DNA of 64,000 nt from Ochotona curzoniae (GCF_017591425.1 NW_024467101.1:12784918-12848917); one strand, 5' to 3'. Counted from the stretch's first letter, positions 39,208-48,377 are shown. Translations and numbers: made by a program. Notes: generated by a model from the sequence alone, not told the origin.

Positions 39208-41894
39208 AAATGTCAGGGTCATTTTTTTCTTTTTTGTAAGCTGTCAAACTATCAACTTCTTATTATTAAAACAAGAGATTTAATAGATATAGCTAAAATA
39301 TATATATTTTTTAAAAAAGATCTATTTTTTCTTTCATTTAAAAGGCAGAGTTACCCAAAGACAGGGAGAGGGAGAGACAGACAGATTGTCCATCCACTGG
39401 CTCACTCCACGAATGGCCACAAGAGCCAGGGGAGCTTAGCCAAGTCAAAGCCAGGAGTCTGGAACTCAATCTAGATCTCCCACCCACCTGGCAGGGGCTT
39501 AAGGATTTGGGTCACCTCCTGCTGCCTCTCCAGGTGTATCAGCAGGGAGCTGGATCAAAAGTGGAGCAGCCAGGACTCAAACAGCCACTCACAGTAGGGT
39601 GTCAGCCTCCCAGACAGTGGCTTAACCCATTGTACTCCAGCGTCAGCACCCTGTCCAAAAATTTTAAGTGAGGACCACAGGGTTCCGCTGCTAGCAACAG
39701 TCCCAGCCCCTTCCTTGTGTGGCTTTCCAACAAGAAGAAACCGTGCACGTCCTGGGTGTGAATACAAACCCTGGTCTGCCCAAAGGAGCTCCCCTGAGGC
39801 AACTACTTCCCTCAACATGCAACTCCTACTGCCGTCCTGTCACCCAGCCTGCAGGATATTTCTGAGTCTAACCCCCAAGGCCACCTGCCACCACAGCAGC
39901 AGGGCAAACAACTCGGGCATCACAGTATCCTGCCACTGTAGCCGCGTCCCGGGAGACCATGACGGGGGCGGGGTGAGTCCTGGGAGGCAAGAGAAAAAGA
40001 GGAGGGTAAGCAAGCTACTGCAGAGATGTACTGTCTCTTTTCTCTTTGGACTCGCAGTCCCTCAGGGCTCGGTGCCTCACACCTCTGGACTCCCCAGCCC
40101 TGGCTGGGCCCCACACACAAGCCCGGGGCCGCTTCTGAATGTACATCCTGGATTGGTTGATTTGCTGGTGTTTTTGTTTGACGTTTTTAAGTAAATGAGT
40201 GTACTCCAGCAAGTCTGTAGGGTAATGGAATTAAAAGTGTCTTTTTTGATGTCAAAATCACTTTGAAATCCATGCCTAGTTGTTCTTTATATATATATAT
40301 ATAAAATATATATATACTATACATATACATATATATATAGTATGCATTTTCCACATATGATGAAAAAAACACACCCCCCAAAATTTTTTTGCATTAAAAT
40401 AAACTCCCACTTCCAATTCAATTTCCCATGAAGTTCTTTTTAAAAATATGTGTTTATTTTTTTATTGAAAAGGCAGATTTATAAAGAAAGGAGAGACAGT
40501 TCACTTCCAAAATAGCTGTAATGGCTGGAGCTGGGCTGGTTCAAAGCCAGGAGCCAGGAGCTTCCTTAGGGTCTCCCACATGGGTGCAGGGTGCCAAGGA
40601 CTTGGGCCATCTCCATTAGCAGGGAGCTAGATCAGAATTAGAGAAACCAGGACTTGAACCAGCACCTATATGAGATACTGGCTCCTCAGGTGGAGGCTTA
40701 GCCTATTATGCCACTATGCCACCTGCCTTTCTCCCTACATTGAACTTTTTCTTTTTTCTTTCTTTTCTGTGTGTGTGCGTGTGTATGTGTGTGTTTAAAC
40801 TTTTTTTTCCTTAAAGTGAGCTTCTTAAAGTGCCCCAGTGTACAGCTACTGAGCATGAGTATGCTCCCCAAAAGTTCGTGGAAAAGTAAAATGAAGTTGG
40901 GTGTAGTATGGAGCAAAAAAGTGTTTTGAGATTCATACGCGATTTTTTTTAGAGATATATTTTATTTTTATTGGAAAGTCAGATATACAGAGAGGAGGAG
41001 AGACAGAGAGGAAGATCTTCTGCTCAATGATTCACTCCCCATGCAGCCACAATATCCGGGGCTGAGCCAATCCGAAGCCAGGAGCCTCTTCTGGGTCTCC
41101 CACATGAGTGCCAGGTCCCAAGGCTTTGGGCCGTCCTCGACTGCTTTCCCAGGCCACAAGCAGGGAGCTGGATGGGAAGCAGAGCACTTGGGATTAGAAC
41201 TGGCGCCCATATGGGATCCCGGCATGTTCAAGGCAAGGACTTTGGCTGCTAGGCTACTGTGCCGGGCCCAATAAACAAATCTTTAAAAAAAAAAAAAAAA
41301 AAGCCTCAGTCGCCATAAGAGAGAGAGGCTTTGGAAACCAAAAAGTAGCCATGGGCGGCCAGATCCATGAATCTGCTTCTTTCTCGCTTCCAGAGAGCGA
41401 GGGACGTGCAGGTGACCGTGAAGCAGACAGGACAGGAGACCTGGAGCATTTCGGTGCCCCCATACAACCCCATCTGGAGGATGAAGGCTGAGATCAAGAA
41501 GAGGAACTTGGTCTTCGGAGAGCAACGTCTTTCCTTTCAGGAGCCAGGAGGAGAGCGGAAGCTGCTTAGCAGCCACAGGAGCCTGGGAGACTACGGCATC
41601 TTCTCCAAGGTGACCATCCGGGTGCTGGATACCTTTCCACCTCAGATCCAGGTGTTTGTGAAGGATGCCAGCGGCCAGAGCACACCTTATGCCATCTACC
41701 CGGACGACACCATCCTTTGCCTGAAAGGAGAGATTGAGGGTGCCGGCGGGCCGCGCGTGGAGGACCAGGTGCTAAAGTTCCAGGGCCGGAAGCTGCGCGA
41801 CCATCACAACTTCACAAGCCTGGAGATCAAAGACAGTGACACCATCACGCTGGAAAGGAAAGATCTGAGGGCCCAGCCATATAATCTCTTCTAA
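26773..41894 (+). CDS. OASL2: OASL2-type 2'-5'-oligoadenylate synthetase-like protein with two ubiquitin-like domains, predicted enzymatically active (six exons)
   Basis: Joined coding exons are 26773-26970, 31952-32237, 33605-33780, 37215-37456, 38761-38902 and 41394-41894. Together they give 1545 nt, 514 codons plus TAA, and every intron starts GT and ends AG. Residues 1-348 form the OAS-type nucleotidyltransferase and helical domain; residues about 353-428 and 433-507 form two ubiquitin-like domains. The active site looks complete: P-loop [10 protein letters not shown] (K72), DxD at D81/D83 in [10 protein letters not shown], and third aspartate D159 in LLPAFDVLG. Downstream OAS signatures [31 protein letters not shown] and ILDPADPT are present. 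In this family, double-stranded RNA activates ATP polymerisation to 2-5A, which activates RNase L; mouse Oasl2 is the active OASL-type precedent. The OAS1/OAS2 CFK oligomerisation motif is replaced by CCQ. The length equals human OASL (514 aa), but the active site resembles OAS1 rather than human OASL. It is probably interferon-induced from the ISREs just upstream. Symbol by analogy to mouse Oasl2; orthology not tested by phylogeny. Confidence 0.9.
27135..27172 (+). repeat. Imperfect (GAT)n repeat, OASL2 intron 1
   Basis: GATGATGATGATGAT, interrupted by CATAAT, about 165 bp after exon 1. Confidence 0.85.
27351..27670 (+). mobile_element. Diverged sense C-type SINE, OASL2 intron 1
   Basis: GCCAGGCTAGTGTATTGCAG head, TTTGAGTCCTGGCTGCTCCA, GTGCTTGGGCCCTTGCCACC and CTCTGCCTTTCAAATAAG. 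It contains a short internal (GT)n. Confidence 0.75.
27808..28080 (-). mobile_element. Diverged antisense C-type SINE, OASL2 intron 1
   Basis: AGTTTACTCCACAAATGGCC, CACGTGGGTACAGCGTCCCA and AACCCACCATGCCAG follow the antisense SINE order. Confidence 0.65.
28441..28772 (-). mobile_element. Young full-length C-type SINE, OASL2 intron 1
   Basis: Nearly identical to the element at 23.4 kb. Flanked by GTA followed by ten T at 28428-28440 and again at 28774-28786. It carries a short internal duplication GGGCCGATGGGCCGATAC not present in the other copy. Confidence 0.9.
29025..29240 (-). mobile_element. Diverged antisense SINE, OASL2 intron 1
   Basis: CTGGTTCACTCCTCAAATGC and AAAGCCAGGAACTGGACAC match the antisense SINE. 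The head is degraded. Confidence 0.55.
29549..29875 (+). mobile_element. Diverged sense C-type SINE, OASL2 intron 1
   Basis: GCCTGCATCCCGTGTTGGGC, GGTGAGGGCTCAAGCACTGG and GGAGACAGAACCATG, with the tail CTTTTCAAGTAAGAA. Confidence 0.6.
29980..30195 (+). mobile_element. CCAAT-rich segment fused to a SINE body (possible LTR U3 fragment)
   Basis: Contains the hairpin GGGCGCTTCTCGCCC, and GATTGGC and GTTGGCTG (inverted CCAAT) boxes over 150 bp, then joins the middle of a SINE. It is GC-richer than its surroundings. Confidence 0.3.
30190..30445 (+). mobile_element. Sense SINE lacking its head, OASL2 intron 1
   Basis: GAGCCGGTTCCTGTCCCGGC through GAATCATCAGATGGAAGATG to TCTGACTTTCCAATAAAAAA and an A tail. 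The normal tRNA head is absent; unrelated CCAAT-rich sequence sits in its place. Confidence 0.7.
30754..31005 (-). mobile_element. Antisense C-type SINE, OASL2 intron 1
   Basis: AAAGATTTTTACTGGAAAGG, GGGTCTCCCATGCTGGTGCA and CAGGCAGGGAGCTGGATGGG; the head is truncated. Confidence 0.8.
31952..32237 (+). CDS. OASL2: OASL2 coding exon 2 (catalytic P-loop and all three aspartates)
   Basis: The acceptor is CTATCCACAG|GGTGGC and the donor CTGG|GTAAAA, giving 286 nt ending in phase 1. It encodes [10 protein letters not shown], then [10 protein letters not shown] with the metal-binding D81 and D83, and ends in LLPAFDVL with D159. The donor is followed at once by a long A run, which is unusual for a mammalian intron start. 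Confidence 0.9.
32630..32903 (+). mobile_element. Sense SINE, OASL2 intron 2, head-to-head composite with the next element
   Basis: GTGTCTGGCAGGGTGGCACT, CTGGCATCCCATGTGAGCAG and CAAGTGCTTGGGGGGGCCCT follow the sense SINE. It runs directly into an antisense copy. Confidence 0.65.
32904..33165 (-). mobile_element. Antisense C-type SINE, OASL2 intron 2
   Basis: GAGATCTTCCATTCACTGGT, CTCCCATGTGGGTGCAGGAG and GATGCCCATATGGGATGCTG. Confidence 0.8.
33187..33502 (-). mobile_element. Antisense C-type SINE, OASL2 intron 2
   Basis: Starts with an A run and TTATTTTTATTGGAAAGGCA; the body ends GCCATTGAGCCATCATTCTG. It lies only about 100 bp before exon 3. Confidence 0.8.
33605..33780 (+). CDS. OASL2: OASL2 coding exon 3
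   Basis: The acceptor TTCACCCAG|GATCCC completes the split glycine codon, and the donor CTGAAG|GTGAGA restores phase 0 (176 nt). It encodes [17 protein letters not shown] followed by the FSPSF and [15 protein letters not shown] segments that correspond to human OASL exon 3. Confidence 0.9.
33880..34290 (-). mobile_element. Degraded antisense SINE, OASL2 intron 3
   Basis: ACCTGTTGATTCATTCCCCA, then ATGCCTATGCCAGCCAGG; the later part is diverged. Confidence 0.5.
34411..34491 (+). repeat. (CTTT)n microsatellite, about 18 units
   Basis: TCTTTCTTTCTTT repeats almost without interruption and abuts the tail side of the antisense SINE that follows. It probably expanded from the SINE poly(A) tail read on the opposite strand. 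Confidence 0.95.
34492..34802 (-). mobile_element. Antisense C-type SINE, OASL2 intron 3
   Basis: ATTTATTGGAAAGGCAAATT, GGGTGCAGGGTCCCAAAGCT and the AGTTGTGCAGGGCCC head. Confidence 0.85.
35027..35057 (+). repeat. (GTTT)n microsatellite, OASL2 intron 3
   Basis: Seven GTTT units. Confidence 0.9.
35780..36035 (-). mobile_element. Diverged antisense SINE, OASL2 intron 3
   Basis: TTTATTTTTATTGACTTGAA, GGTTTCCCATTTGGGTGGCA and GGAGCCAGATCAGAAGCAG. Confidence 0.65.
36735..37055 (-). mobile_element. Antisense C-type SINE, OASL2 intron 3
   Basis: TTTTATTGGAAAGGCAGATT, CTCCCCAAATGGCTTCAG and GCCAATTGAGCCATCACAC. It ends about 160 bp before exon 4. Confidence 0.8.
37215..37456 (+). CDS. OASL2: OASL2 coding exon 4
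   Basis: The acceptor is CTCCTGTAG|TATTTG and the donor TGCAG|GTGGGT (242 nt, phase 2). It encodes the family block [17 protein letters not shown] and [14 protein letters not shown], part of the C-terminal helical domain of OAS proteins. Confidence 0.92.
37580..37900 (-). mobile_element. Antisense C-type SINE, OASL2 intron 4
   Basis: TTTATTGGAAAGGCAGATCA, GGGTCTCCCATGCAGGTGTA and GAGCGGTTGTTCCGGACCC. Confidence 0.8.
37905..38205 (-). mobile_element. Diverged antisense SINE, OASL2 intron 4
   Basis: TTATTTGAAAGGCAGAGAGA, TTCCATCTGCTGGTTTGCTC and GTCAGCTACTGCCTCCCAGG, directly abutting the previous element. Confidence 0.65.
38335..38383 (+). repeat. Interrupted poly(T) tract, OASL2 intron 4
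   Basis: Runs of T broken by single G residues over about 49 bp, roughly 380 bp before exon 5. Confidence 0.9.
38761..38902 (+). CDS. OASL2: OASL2 coding exon 5
   Basis: The acceptor CTCCCCAAG|ACCTGTC completes an arginine codon and the motif [11 protein letters not shown] follows. It ends ...QRWHVP at CCG|GTACAT, returning to phase 0 (142 nt). The donor is a weak match to consensus, with T at +6 and no AGT after GT. Phase continuity with exon 6 supports it. Confidence 0.82.
39164..39202 (+). repeat. (TC)n microsatellite, OASL2 intron 5
   Basis: About 19 uninterrupted CT units, 260 bp after exon 5. Confidence 0.95.
39310..39645 (-). mobile_element. Diverged antisense SINE, OASL2 intron 5
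   Basis: CATTTAAAAGGCAGAGTTAC, GGCTCACTCCACGAATGGCC and CTTAACCCATTGTACTCCAG. Confidence 0.7.
40285..40340 (+). repeat. AT-rich (TA)n/(ATAC)n tract, OASL2 intron 5
   Basis: TATATATATATATA alternating with TATACATATACA over about 55 bp. Confidence 0.9.
40437..40730 (-). mobile_element. Antisense C-type SINE, OASL2 intron 5
   Basis: TTTTTTATTGAAAAGGCAGA, GGGTCTCCCACATGGGTGCA and GCCTATTATGCCACTATGCC. Confidence 0.8.
40949..41269 (-). mobile_element. C-type SINE, OASL2 intron 5
   Basis: Full antisense copy ending GTGCCGGGCCC. It is followed directly by AATAAACAAATCTTTAAA and a long A run (41270-41301), which resembles the 3' tail of a sense-strand SINE. This suggests one element inserted at another's tail. 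Confidence 0.85.
41394..41894 (+). CDS. OASL2: OASL2 coding exon 6, two ubiquitin-like domains and stop
   Basis: The acceptor is CTCGCTTCCAG|AGAGCG; the exon is 501 nt, 166 codons plus TAA. It encodes [11 protein letters not shown] (UBL1, close to human RARDIHLTVEQ), then [11 protein letters not shown] (UBL2) and [10 protein letters not shown]. No C-terminal di-glycine is present, so it is not a conjugatable ubiquitin. The acceptor sits only about 90 bp downstream of an A-rich SINE tail. Confidence 0.93.
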   Translation, partial: RARDVQVTVKQTGQETWSISVPPYNPIWRMKAEIKKRNLVFGEQRLSFQEPGGERKLLSSHRSLGDYGIFSKVTIRVLDTFPPQIQVFVKDASGQSTPYAIYPDDTILCLKGEIEGAGGPRVEDQVLKFQGRKLRDHHNFTSLEIKDSDTITLERKDLRAQPYNLF

Positions 41895-41997
41895 TACGAG
41901 ACTTATCCCTATATAGGAAACCTAGCAATGCTTGGGATCAATCTAAGCCAGTATGACCAAAATAGCATGAAGATTTCCCTTTAAAAAAAAAAAAAAT

Positions 41998-42428
41998 AGA
42001 GCTACAACCATCACTCTGATCCCGCAACCCCACTCCTGGGCTTACACATCCTGAACACATGAGCTCATTGTATCAATTAGAAGTTGTTCCACTCTGCACA
42101 TAGCAGTTCTTTCCACAGCGGCCGAGATTGGGGATCAACCAAGGTGTCCCTGATCAGGTGAAAGGAAAAAGAAAACGGGGTCTAAGTCTACCATGGAATA
42201 TTACCCAGCCATGAGAAAGGCTGCGATCTTGTTGTTGGCAACCAAACCAGTGGAGCTAGAGGACACTGCATGTCAAGTGACATAAGCCAAACATAAAGAC
42301 AAACACTGCATGTTCTCCCTCCTATGTGGGACCAAAACCAGACCAATTGAACACAGAATGGTGATTACTTGCTGTTGGGAGGGCGTGGGAAGGGGATAGG
42401 AGTTTGGATTGTAAAAAAAAAAAAAAAA
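41998..42428 (+). mobile_element. LINE-1 3' end with poly(A), just downstream of OASL2
   Basis: CCCCACTCCTGGGCTTACAC, CTACCATGGAATATTACCCA, GCCATGAGAAAGGCTGCG and AGTGACATAAGCCAAACATA are the diagnostic ORF2-end/3'UTR sequence of mammalian L1. The copy is 5'-truncated and ends in about 16 A. It begins about 100 bp after the OASL2 TAA. Confidence 0.9.
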
Positions 42429-43689
42429 GCAACTAGATGTGGTTCGTTGTTTGTGACACCTGTATGGTGCTAACAGAAAATGTCAGCAACAGGGGACGCT
42501 GGGTGTCACTTCTGCGGTGTCTGTACTGCTTTGTCAACTTCTTGCCTCATGTATTCAAAGCTATTCTGACATAAAAGGTCTTGAAAAATCCTCTAATGGC
42601 TCCTCATTGCCTGGCAGAGTGAAGTACACATCTCTTCGCTTGGCCCTCACCACCCGCCCCATCTACTCCCCGTTTCCCCTCACCGCGCCGCTCCCCCAAC
42701 ACTAGGAGCCCAGCCCAGCCCTGGATCCCCAGCAGCCGAGTCAGGGAGCAACCTGTGCCAAGAGAGATTCACAGAAGACTTCACAAAAGCTTCATCCTAA
42801 GGGACTGAAGCTGCAGGGTGCTGCCAGCCCTGCCCTGTTACCATTGAATTTCCTCCGTTTCTTTTTATCAGGCTTCATCAGGCTGAATGGAGTTCCTAGC
42901 CACCTGCTGAATGGATTAGAGAGGGCACTTCTCCTACCGTAAGACCGCTGACCAAGGTCTTCAGCAACCGCATAAAAGCCCTTTCTGTATTGCTCCATTA
43001 CCAAGAGTCTCCACAGCCACACTGTCATTTGATCCTTCTTCTCACAGCTGCCCTAGAAGCTGATGGGGCCACTACACCTTAAACCCCCTACCCTCTTTCT
43101 ACACCTCAAACCCCCTACCCTCTTTAATAGATGAGAGTATTGAGGCATGACCCTCATGAATCATCTCAAGTCTCACCCATAGACACCTGCTCCGAGATCT
43201 GGCATTCCTGCTAGTCTCCTCCAGTCCCATGGGTGGTCTCGTCCACAAAAGATGACATCATCTTGGGCTACAGCTGATTAGACCAGCAATAATCCCCTGA
43301 TCCAGGACAGAACCCATCTATTGGCTGGGCTGAACCAATTAGATGATGAGTTCTGGAGATGAGGAAAGTTTATTGCTTGAGCATTTTTTACATGCCAGGA
43401 ATAGCAGCCAGCACTTGGCCTTCGTTTGACTCTCACCACTGCTCTTATATAGCTGAGGAAACACTCAGGAGAGCTAATGGTTCTATTTGAGATTACAGAG
43501 CCTTGAGGCTGCAGGCTCCCATGCATCTGACCAGACTCTTGTTCAGAGAGTCTTTGCACGGCCCGATACTGCCTCTCTTAGTGGACTTCAGCTCTCCTTC
43601 CCCAGCCCAATGTTCACCTATATGTGAACCACCTGCTATGCGTTGCATGGTCTGGACCATTTAAGAATTGTTGCCCTGCACCAGCTACT

Positions 43690-43840
43690 TCCCAGGAGCT
43701 AATCCTTGGGCAAGTTAGTCTTCTTGACCACAACCTCCTTATGCACAGAATGGAAGACACACCATCTGGACAACTTAACCTCACAAGGCCATTGTAAGGA
43801 CCACACAAGGAATGCAAAAGTACTTGGCAAATTTAAGTCC
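43690..43840 (+). repeat. MIR-like ancient SINE (sense)
   Basis: TTGGGCAAGTTAGTCTTCTT, then GCACAGAATGGAAGA and AAAAGTACTTGGCAAATTTA follow the MIR core order. Confidence 0.5.
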
Positions 43841-44649
43841 CCAAGTCCACATGAGCTCACACAGTTCAAAATTCAGGGGGATCTGGGGAGGTAACATAAG
43901 AAAAGAACTAACACCTGCTGTGGTGAGGTGATATTCTTGTACCTTTTAGTATGAGAGGCCTCATACAAGGATAAATGAACCAAGAGAGCTAAGAGTTCAT
44001 TGGAGCTAAAAAGGCAACAGGGAGATGGTGAACTGGAGGGAACTGGATCCCCAGAACCAGGAGAGAGGTGAGAAGCTGGGGTTTCCAGCAGCAAGGCTCG
44101 CAGCAACAGGGGAAGAGAGAGCTTGACAGACATAATGCACTACATTCCGCATCTGTATACCTCATTTTGTGTAAGTTCTAGACCAACAGGATAGTACTGG
44201 ACAAAGAATGGTTCTCAGATTTCTGTCTACTTCTATTAGAGGGAAAATTCTGGGCTTCTTGAAATCTATCTCAGGACAGTTAAAATCCAAGATTTTCTTT
44301 CTCTATGGTAACAGTAATTATCATTTATTAAGCACCAACTGTATGCCAGGTACTAGTCTGATTCCGGCCCATTCATCGCTATACTGGCACCACAGTAATC
44401 TTAGAATTATTCTTAGCCTGCCCTGTTTATAGACATTTAGGGTATTTAGGTGATTCTTGGATATTTTTAGTCCAAAAATTTGGCATTGAACCCTAGCATG
44501 CTAGCTCCAAAGCTCATGCTTAGGTCCACTTTGCTATGCTGTGAGTTAGGGGGCTCAGTATCTCCCAAGTCTAACGCTGAGGATAACACTTAATAGATGC
44601 TCAATAAAGTATGTGTTGGACAAAAAGATGAATCTAAGTGGAGTCTCCT

Positions 44650-44745
44650 ATGAGGACTAGAATGGCATAGCACATGTAACATGCTTCACCCAGTGCCTGG
44701 TACAACGAAAGTGTTCAACAGGTGTAGCAGCTACCAGGAGTTATT
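44650..44745 (+). repeat. MIR-like ancient SINE, 3' half (sense)
   Basis: CACCCAGTGCCTGGTACAAC followed by GAAAGTGTTCAACAGGTG matches the MIR 3' part. Confidence 0.55.
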
Positions 44746-47104
44746 GGCTTCCTCCTTCTGCTTCATCTAAGCTTTCTTTTCATATCAGGGGCAAAGGACT
44801 TCTATAGAGCTGAGTCACTCCCAGCTTTCACAGTCCCTTCCTCTTTGTCCTACAAAAACAGAGAATGTAACCTGTGGCATCAATTGCTATTCCCTCCCAA
44901 CATACTTTCTCCCTTTCTTTCATAACAGCAGGAATTAGCGCTAGGCACATCTGAAAAGGCTGAAGACTACATTTTCCAGCCTCCCTTACAGCTAGCTGGG
45001 TGTGACCAAAGTTTTAACCTCTTAAAATTCTTTTGTATTTTGTGTGTGAATCAGTAGGTTTATCCTGAACAACCTCCAATTACCCATTGAGTCCAAAATC
45101 CCACGAGGGCTTGCTCACTCCCCTGGGGCTATGTCTAGGAAAGGGGAGGGAGAAAATGATGTAATATTAGACACAGGCCAGATTTTTGGCCATTGAGTAG
45201 GCTTGAGATGGAGTCCTGCTTTCCTTCAAGGTGTCCCAGGTATCACGGGTGAAAGTGCCTAAGACCCTCAGCCCTGGATGGGGGAGGGAAGGGGAGGCGC
45301 TGTTTTCCCAACTCAAGAGGAGAGGTCCCTCTTTGACCTGCCTTTAAACAGGAGGGCGACGACAGTTCTAGGAAACAGGCTGACCTGAGGCATCAGGAGA
45401 ATTGGATCCAGTCTCAAAAAGAAAACTCTGACGTTCAAGGCCCTTTCCATTTCCTTTTCACGCTGGTTTTACTTTCCTTTCTGCCCAGCCTGTCCCTTCT
45501 GACACACATCTCTAACCTTTTGCCCTTTCGTCTTTTCAGTCCATTCACTAGTAATTTGTTGTGACAAAAAGTAGAACATAATGGCCTATGAGAGTCCGGG
45601 GGTTCTAAGCTTAGGCACAACTGGATTGTCTCGGGGGTCTGTAGAGACCTCGAACTGATGGGATGAACCCATGGACATGGAGGAGTGGAGCGAAGACCAG
45701 ACTCTGCTGCATGCAAGCTGAAGAGGCAAGGGATTTAAGGCTCCCACAGTCTGAGGACTAATCGCCTACAATTCTGACACCTGAAGGCAGAAGGTAGCTG
45801 CCCTAGCTCCAGACAAGAGGAAGGAGCTTCCTCTTCCTTGAGTGCCAGGATGTTGGGTCTAGGATGTGACTCCAATAATACCCCAGCCACCTTGGTGACG
45901 GTATATCAACTTAACGCAGTCTATTGATTCAAATGCTAATCTTTTTTAGCAAATACCATCACAGACACACCCAGCAATAATAGTGTACCAATTACCTGTG
46001 CAGCCCTTTGTCTAATCAAATTGGAACCTAAAATTAACCCTGAATCTGGGACTCCAAAGCGATAGCAGAGGGCGTCTCTGTTAGCTTGTACAGCACAGCT
46101 ATCCACCCAAATTCCCATGAGCAAATTCACTTGCTCATGATTCTGCGAATTGGCCAAGCCGGTCCTCTCAAGTCAGGCCTGGCTCACCTGAAACCGGAGG
46201 TTGGCTGATGGCACCAGGTACCCACAGCAGCTCTCAGCTTCATAATGTCCATTGGATTGGTGTTTTCTCCTCCCAGATCCACTCGCACTGGTCCCATAAC
46301 TTTGCATGGGGACTCCAAACTAGGACATCTTTATTTATCTCCCACCTGCCTAAAGCCTAGCCCTCTTCACTCTCTTTACTGTCTCTCTCTACCTCATGGA
46401 AGCTTGATCAATTGCCAGATCAATGATTTAGCTCTCAGGGATTTTCTGACCCAGAATAAACAATGAGCATGTACACCCTGAATGTTTATTGTCTGAATAA
46501 TTTTTACACATAGCCTGGAAGATAGTTGTTCCTCCCCCAGCTGGAGAATTGCTCTTACCCCATCCTCTCCTAGTCCTCTCTTCCCACTGCTGGCCACAAG
46601 TGTGTCCTCACCTCCTTCCTCTGAAAGCAGCACATACCCTCCCCCCACCTCCTTCCTCTCCACTTCACCTGCTGCCCACTTCATCTGACCCCTTGGCCTG
46701 CCATCTGAACCCTGCTCAGCATCCTGACTCCCCTCCCTGCACCCCTCCTGCCCCCTGCGCCTGTCCTCGCCCCCAGGGGACTGCCATGTCAACCTTGCTA
46801 GAGTCTATCACATGACTTGCCACCAGCCCTCAGAACAAAGTCAGAACAGGTTCATCTGGCAATTGACCCAATAGGTCACCTCCTCACTTCCTCTTTCTTG
46901 AAATAATATCTTCCTTTGGTTCCTGCTCCTCCTTTTACCTAACTAGCTCCTCCTTCTCTGCTGGTGCCTGGAAATTCTCCCACCTCTGGATCATGGGAAG
47001 TGCTTTGGGGCTCAGTCCCCAGGTTCCTTTGTCTTCGTGTTCTATTCTCACGTCCACAGTGATCTCATCCTGTCTCATGACTGTTAACAGCTCCATGCTG
47101 GGAT

Positions 47105-47375
47105 GGGCAACTGGCATAGCAGTTAAGTCACCACTTGACATGCCCGCTTCCCTTATCAGACCACCTGTTTGTTCCAGCTTAACTTCCAACCCAGTTTCAT
47201 GTTAATATGCACCCTGGCAGGTAGCAGGTGATGGCTCAAACACTTGCTCCTGGCACCAGGCTTCAGCCTGAACCCCTGCTATTGTGGCACACTTGAGGAC
47301 GGAAACAGCAGTTGGAAAATACCTTTCTCTGTGTCTCTCCGCTCTGTTACTCTGCTTCTCAAATAATTAAAAAAT
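47105..47375 (+). mobile_element. Diverged sense SINE between OASL2 and OASL
   Basis: GGCAACTGGCATAGCAGTTA head, TGTCTCTCCGCTCTGTTACT and CTGCTTCTCAAATAATTAAA tail. Confidence 0.65.
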
Positions 47376-47384
47376 TACTGGTTT

Positions 47385-48040
47385 TGGGGTAGACATTGTG
47401 GTGCAAGTTGGACAACCTGGCACTTGTGACACTAACATTCCAGCCACTCCACTTCCAGCTCCTGAGCTTCCTGCTGAGAGCACCAGGGGTCAGCAGACAA
47501 TGGTTCAAGTGCTTGGAGCTCCTGCCCTCACATGGAAGACTCAGTAGGGGTTCTTGGCTCCTTACTCCTGGCTTCTGACTCCCAGCATTAATCTGGCCCA
47601 GTGCCAGAGTGAAAGAGCAGATGGGGGCCCAGCACGATAGTGTAGCGGTTAAGGTCCTTGCCTTGAACACACCAGCATCCCATATGGGCGCCAGTTCTAA
47701 TTCCGGTGGCCCCACTTCCCATCCAGCTCCCTGCCTGTTGCCTGGGAAAGCAGTCGAGGACGGCCCAAAGCCTTGGGGCCCTGCACCCACATGGGAGACC
47801 CGGAGGAGGCTCCTGGCTTCGGATTGACTCAGCTCCAGCCGTTGTGGCCACTTGGGGAGTGAACCATCGGACAGAAGATCTTCCTCTCTGTCTCTCCTCT
47901 CTCCACATCCAACTTTCCAATAAATAAATAAATAAATTTTATATATAAATTATGTATTTTTTATATATATATTTTTTTACAGAGCAGATGAAGGATCTCC
48001 ACTCAACCCCTATTACTCTGCCTTTCAAAATTAAAAGAAA
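47385..48040 (+). mobile_element. Older sense SINE, split by the insertion at 47624-47980
   Basis: The left part (47385-47623) has the degraded SINE body GACATTGTGGTGCAAG ... TCTGGCCCAGTGC. The right part (47991-48040) has the typical ending CTCTGCCTTTCAAAATTAAA. Confidence 0.7.
47624..47980 (+). mobile_element. Sense C-type SINE with AT-rich tail, inserted inside an older SINE
   Basis: Starts GGGCCCAGCACGATAGTG, contains GGTTCTAAT-like B box and CATATGGGCGCC, and ends in AATAAATAAATA plus an AT-rich tail. The 10-bp repeat AGAGCAGATG flanks it at 47614-47623 and 47981-47990. Confidence 0.9.
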
Positions 48041-48377
48041 AAAGGGTATTTGTTGAATGAATCAATCCATGAATGAATGAATGAACAAGCGAATGGCACA
48101 CCAAGATTCAACGCCTGCACATCTGTTGAGGCACATTTCTCACCTCTCCCCTGCCCGAGGATCTCTGATATCTAAGTCCCTGACACACAACAGAATCGTT
48201 CACACTTGTTGGGTTTCCCCTTGTGGTACCCTCCTCCCTCCAGCTGGCTTCCCGCCCTCGGAGGTCAAGCCAGAGGGATTTTTCTGCCCAGTTTCCTACC
48301 TGCTCTTTCTCCCTCCAAGTTCATGCCTAGTTGGATTCCCAGAATCTCTTTCGAGTTTGTTTGTTTATTTTTAATTA

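Larger units (their letters stand above)
42429..47104. other. Intergenic between OASL2 and OASL, ancient repeats only
   Basis: No exon recognised. MIR-type pieces at about 43.4, 43.7 and 44.7 kb and no young SINE. This low density contrasts with the OASL2 introns. Confidence 0.5.
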
